64,000 nucleotides of DNA from positions 25,169,144 to 25,233,143 of the forward strand of contig OU342634.1 of the NCBI GenBank assembly GCA_910589415.1. Reading direction: 5' to 3'. The first letter of the stretch is position 1. Each line of letters begins with the position of its first letter. The position numbers and the translations under genes were made by a program. The notes beneath the pieces are model-generated. The model had not been told where the DNA came from. It saw only the letters and a program-made list of their open reading frames with translations, and did no database searches. The DNA is from Malachius bipustulatus (taxonomy: Eukaryota; Arthropoda; Insecta; Coleoptera; Melyridae). Below, in pieces: positions 59,011-64,000 of this stretch.

Positions 59011-61189
59011 AACCTTTTTTTATTGAAAATGCACATGCAATGCAGGGAAATCCCTATGACGCTCTGGGAGCGGTGCATGAGCGGAGATGTCGATTCACTT
59101 TGGCCTTGAATCTCTGTTCCTCCGTTTACTCTGTAAATGTGTCTATGGGATGAGGACTGGTCCGTGTCAGGTTGGATTTTAGATTTGTTGCTGAAATAAT
59201 ACACTCAGGTGTAACAAACCGGGCCACTTAGTATTTTTTTTCATTTTTTATTCATAAAGGCCTTCCTCCTGAACGTTTCCAGAAACAATTATGTTACTTT
59301 TTCTCATTTTAATAAACAATAACATCGCTTAGAATCATAATTGTCACTTACCTATTATAGTCTGTCATGGTAAATAACAAGCTACCTTGTAGCAACCGAA
59401 AAATGACAAACAATTGCAAAACACTGGCACTCGCTGCGCGAATTGAACGATTAATGAAACATGAAATGATTTAATTTCAATTTTCTTACATTGGTTCATT
59501 TAAAATGAGAATAATTTTCATTATGTTCATTATGATCTAGGAGGAAGTCCTTTATCAATGCAAAATCAAAAGTGTATAATAAAAGCCTAAAAAATATTCT
59601 AAAAAAATAGCAATTTTATAAAAAAGATTGTAGCCCAGTTTTTTTTTGCACCCGAGTGTATAAAAAAAAATCAACAGCAACAGCGAGCCAGAACTGATTA
59701 GGGTTGTTGTTAACATGATAATGATTTTCATTTGAACGAACCAGAATTTTTTAGAGTTCGTATGCAAAGCACAGGCTTGATGTTTTCTATCCGAAAGAAA
59801 TTAAGGAATAGGAGCAAATAATGTATCTCATTAGCTGCTAAGTATAAAAGAACAATCTCTTATTTTTCAGTCTCTATTTCATTACATTAAAATAACCTCT
59901 AAAAATAATTCATCAATAATTTCTTCTTTTTTCTTTACTCGCACTTTTGTCTCAAAAACTGAAAACTTTGCTCTGCCACTGCAGACTATTAGGACAACTA
60001 CTTCAATAGTCTCTTATTCTATTCAATGGTCTCGTAAAATGCGTGTAGTTTTATAAAATCATCACTTTGTACTTCAGATAACCAATCAGAATTATTTAAT
60101 TTTCTATAAAACTACGAACTATACTTGGTTTCACCGAAACTTGTGCAAAAGCCATAAATATCATCGGTGTTGAGGTTCCGCCTGCAGTAGTACCAGTGGT
60201 CGTCAAAGATCTACAAGGGTGCTTCTGCTATTTTATAAATATATAAGTAAAATTGCATTTAAGAAAAGCTTTTAGAAAAGTAGAGGTACATAAATAGAAA
60301 AGATTTAATAATTATAGCCACAAGACGGCCTAAAAACACGGTTTTGAGAGTACAATGAAAGTACGGACCTGGCAGATGCCAAGATTACACATCGAGTCTA
60401 CGGGATGTAAGCACTTGAGAACAAAGCCTAGCGCTTCGAAATGAATTCAGGCACGTACTTTGCAATATATCCGCTTATTCATATCGTGAAAAGACCACAG
60501 GGATTGATGTTACGATTTTTGGAATATAAATGCAAAATTCAAAATAAAAACCGTGCTACTGTTAATCTCGAATATTTTCCTTGCCCTGAAAGTGAAGAAA
60601 AAAATAGAAATTCGACCGTAGTGTCAAAGAGGCCTTAGATGTGACCTTAATATTAGTTTGCAATGGCTGTTTTTAGCTTTTTACCCATCCAGCACCCGTA
60701 TTTCGCTCCTCGGTCCCGATAAAATTGATGAAACTTAGGAGCCGCGGATGTAAATAATTACCAAAAAATCAATTGTTAAACAGAAATTATAAAATCAGCG
60801 GGACTTTTATAACACTTATACATAATTATATGTATAGAAGCTCAAATAGACCGTGAGATCAATTTCAATGTATTTTTTATTTTTTAATAAAAAATAGGTA
60901 TCCACCTATTTTTTTGGAATTTTATGGAAATATTTTATGGAATTTGGATATTCCTAATCCTTCAGATCAGACATAATTTAACATTTGTGAAGAATAAATA
61001 AGTAAATACCCACCGGTATTTACTTATTTTACCACTTTCCAGTTCCAGAAAAGATTTTAAAAATAAATTTCAATTAAATCTAACGATATTTAAATGACTT
61101 TCTATTTCTATTCTGAATAGGATCTCCACCCGGGGCCCATTCTACCTGCTTAAGCTTATAGAAATTCCTAATCCTCTAGCAGAGGCGTC
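59011..61189. other. Gene intron or 3' flank, no recognised exon
   Basis: AT-rich. A possible inverted copy of a segment of about 100 bp (GTGTAGTTTTATAAAATCAT and AACTTGTGCAAAAGCCATAA near 60041-60160) appears in opposite orientation near 62165-62225. A 65-codon frame at 60441-60638 is unrecognised. Confidence 0.35.
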
Positions 61190-61546
61190 CAAACTTTTTG
61201 CTGCGAGGGCCAGTTTGGTATTTAAATTCATTAGCGGGGGCCAAGCATTGTAAATATGTGAATTAAAAAACTAAAAAAAAAAAGCTCCGCGGCCGACGAA
61301 TTTTTGGTTTGTCGTGGACAATCTCGTAGCTTTGCAGGCACTGCAGTTGAGTGCAGCAGTCTGCCGCTCCGCGCCGCCTACGTACAGTCAGCATACAAAA
61401 TCATTCATGTAGTAATGTAGTGTAGTCGAGCGTTATACCGTGCTCATTCTTTTTTTACTATATTTTACGAAATCCTTGGTGGGCCGGATAAAATCGTCTG
61501 CCGGGCCGGATTTGGCCCGCGGGCCGTAGTTTGGACACCTCTTCTG
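61190..61546. mobile_element. hAT-type nonautonomous element
   Basis: Ends CAGAGGCGTCCAAACTTTTT and GTAGTTTGGACACCTCTTCTG (the last 3 bases, CTG, complete the inverse). It has GGGCCGGATTTGGCCCGCGGG-like inner sequence, the pattern of hAT termini of the kind CAGNGGTGTCCAAACT. The flanks share CTCTAG, but an exact 8-bp duplication is not intact. Confidence 0.75.
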
Positions 61547-62844
61547 CTCTAGACCTAATTTACATGCATTTCAGAAGAAGTTTTGAGGAACTTAACACAA
61601 AGTTACCAACTTTATACAATTTGAAATAGATACTCTCTACGTTTAAAACGTCTCATAATTTTTTATAATACTGACCTACTTGGTGTGAAACATACCAAAA
61701 GTGGCTCATTACCTTATTATGAAAATAAAACAGACAATAATTTGAAATTAAAACACAAATTGATTTTAAATTCAGTCTATGGTGGCAAGTAAAGTACCTA
61801 CCTAATTGGAAAATTTTACTACTGTCACTAACAAAATTTATTGCAGGTCTAACTCAACGGGTAAAGGTTTTCAATTGTCCAGAGATTACTTCCTGGGGAG
61901 TAAGGAGCGACAATCAGTAATTTTGGTTTCACCTTCAATAAAAACGTGTCGCTTAAAATTTTTAAATAATGTTAAAAGTTTGAGACTTCTGGTTTACACA
62001 CTCCTTGGTTGTACGCCTAAATATATTCCTCTCCTTCTTCTTCACAAACACATGTCTTGCGATTTACCTTTTCTACAGAATTTTACAACTGAAAGGTAAA
62101 CAGTTGTTTTATTGTGTGACTACGACAGGCTGGGCCAGAGGGTGGGATTACCTGTGACGGTTTTATGGCTTTTGCACAAGTTTAGGTGGAATAGCCTTTA
62201 TCAATGATTTCGTAAAACTACACGAATTTTTACAAATTCACAAATATAGCAAATTAATATTAACCTCCAAATCTAAATAATCAGCTGTTCTCCTTATTTA
62301 CACACACTGACACTACTAAACTACTAACACAACAACTACTCTCTTCACTCTGATTTCACTTCATTTGTCACCCTTCCTTCACCACTGGAGTATTTCAGTC
62401 CAAACTGACATCCAATCTACAAGCCGGACACGGATTCTAGACAGTTCCGGGCGGAAATTTCACTGGTGTTGTAACGAAGCCACGTAATCTCAAACTTTCG
62501 CAGAACCATTCTGTCATACAGAATTAGTAGAATGTGACATTCATGTCATGTCAGCTAGAAATGTCGTGAATAATAATAATTGTAGAGAAGGTAAACAAAT
62601 ACGAATTCAGAATATTTCGCCAGTGTTCCTTCGTCACAATATTTTAGGGAAAGGGAATGAACTGTGTAGTGTGTCCTATTTGGGCTTAATTATTAATTAA
62701 TGGGTTTTGGGAGAGTAGGGGGGTAATGTGCTTGTTATCCCACAAGGGTAATTATCTTGATATATTGTTATTTATATTGTATTTCTTATTTCTTTATTAA
62801 TTGATGTACAAGTATTTTTGTGTAAAATTTTGTATACAAAAGTA
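61547..62844. other. Intergenic or intronic stretch, no recognised feature
   Basis: A 97-codon frame at 61806-62099 has no recognisable motif. The sequence after 62230 is AC-rich and low complexity (ACTACTAACACAACAACTACT). Confidence 0.35.
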
Positions 62845-63257
62845 CAGGTGTCCCTACACTAGAGTGTCCACCCCAAAAATGTCAGCTAATTACAAAGATA
62901 TTAATTTGAAATATCAAGGAAATATGCTAACCATATAGAGCTCTATGGGTTGATGACATTAAATTATCTCTTTAACTTTGAAAGTCAAGGAAAATGCAGA
63001 ACCACCTGCAATTTATGAACTCAAATTTGGAGATCTTAAATCACGATCATAAACAACAACATTGGATTGTTTTTTGAAGATTCACGTTTTAAACAGTTGA
63101 GTAAAAAAAAAAAACTGGTAAGTTAGGTAAATGTATAAGTTGTTGCCTCGCGACACGAAACCCTGTGACAATTTTTTTATCATTATTATATAATTTCAAA
63201 TAGATATCTTTGTAATTAGCTGTCATTTTTGAGATGGACACTAGTGTTGGGACACCT
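62845..63257. mobile_element. 413-bp MITE, TA-flanked
   Basis: Ends CAGGTGTCCC and GGGACACCT with TA on both outer sides, continuing inward through ACTAGAGTGTCCA with TGGACACTAGTGT, and CAGCTAATTACAAAGATAT with ATATCTTTGTAATTAGCTG. The TA flank suggests Tc1/mariner mobilisation. Confidence 0.75.
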
Positions 63258-64000
63258 TAACAGTGTACAGGGTGGGCAAATTTGGATGTTTCTATAGGAG
63301 ATCTCGGTAACTATAACAGCTATGGAAAAATGAATGGCGCATTCTCGATCGCTTTTTTTGAGAGGAATTCAATGGTGAAAACCGGAACTCGCTATCTTCT
63401 TTTGTTTTCGAGCTATAATGAAAAGTACGATTTTTCACGATATCGATAAATGTCGATATCTTTCTTGGTTTTCAAGTTAGAGAAAAGATATTTGCACATT
63501 CTTCAGGTACTTTTTTGAGTAGAATGGAACGGCCTCAACAGATTTGGAATATCTTTTTTCATTTTTCGGTTATAACATAAAGTTGTATTTTTTTAAATGG
63601 AAGACTTTATGGGCCATGAACTAATTAAATAGAGTATTTTTTTCTCTTTGCAACGATATATAACATGTGCGTTAAAAATTTATGAAAAGTTACATTTTTC
63701 AAAATAAACTTAATTTATCATGGTACCTGAGATTTTTCTATTTTTATTTTGACTAGTCACGTAGTGGGCGTGAATGTCATTTAGAATAGTATATGAAGAC
63801 GCCTGTCAAAGCCCAGTTCTCTTACATTTTTGAGTTAGAAAGTGACTGTTTCGCTTTGAAAAAAGTAAAATTTAGTTGATGACCAATGAAACTTTTTATA
63901 TGTTATATTAGATTGCTTTATGCAAAATAGTGACAATTCTGATATTTATATTTATAAGAATTGGCAAGTACGGATCCAATTACATTAATGGCAGCTTCTT
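63258..64000. other. AT-rich flank at the window end
   Basis: Starts with GTACAGGGTGGGCAAATTTG, resembling the CAGGGTG-type ends of other elements here, so the end of another element may begin at about 63266. No coding sequence. Confidence 0.35.

Noticed and set aside
1..64000. CRISPR arrays, tRNA or rRNA genes
   Set aside because: The only regular repeats are the 365-bp tandem units and transposon ends. No cloverleaf with A and B box spacing or rRNA sequence was noticed by eye; a tRNA scan would be needed to be sure.

Overview
The window is AT-rich eukaryotic DNA: genes are split by GT-AG introns, there are no bacterial operon signals, and transposon remnants are very frequent. The encoded proteins (Tdrd3, exportin-5, Dsp1/HMGB with a glutamine-rich N-terminus, a RING/TRIM-like ligase) indicate an insect. 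I cannot fix the order from sequence alone. All exon models come from reading splice sites and from remembered family sequences; no search was run.

Layout: (1) 39-2146, minus strand: Tdrd3, whose 3' end lies beyond base 1. (2) 2.8-4.2 kb: a TIR element carrying a second, foldback element inside it. (3) 5.0-7.3 kb, plus strand: an apparently spliced noncoding transcription unit in which one internal exon is repeated in tandem. (4) 7604-17335, minus strand: exportin-5 in ten coding exons, 1196 codons. Its last intron holds a hAT-type nonautonomous element and a nearly intact 5'-truncated non-LTR retrotransposon. (5) 17.5-26 kb: a divergent promoter region between exportin-5 and dsp1, with a GC-rich island near 24.6 kb. 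(6) 26003-52658, plus strand: dsp1 in six coding exons, 494 aa, with two introns of about 12 kb packed with foldback elements. (7) 57.6-64 kb, plus strand: the 5' end of a RING-finger gene that runs off the window.

The genes do not form a pathway. Tdrd3 (methyl-arginine reader, Top3beta partner), exportin-5 (dsRNA, tRNA and pre-miRNA export) and Dsp1 (HMGB chromatin protein) are separate housekeeping or regulatory genes. The most unusual material is (a) the tandem-exon noncoding unit with a 24-C tract, (b) at least twenty hairpin-forming nonautonomous elements, several nested in one another and some in pairs, and (c) a nearly perfect 397-bp inverted repeat inside the RING-gene intron, which would be transcribed as a long dsRNA hairpin.
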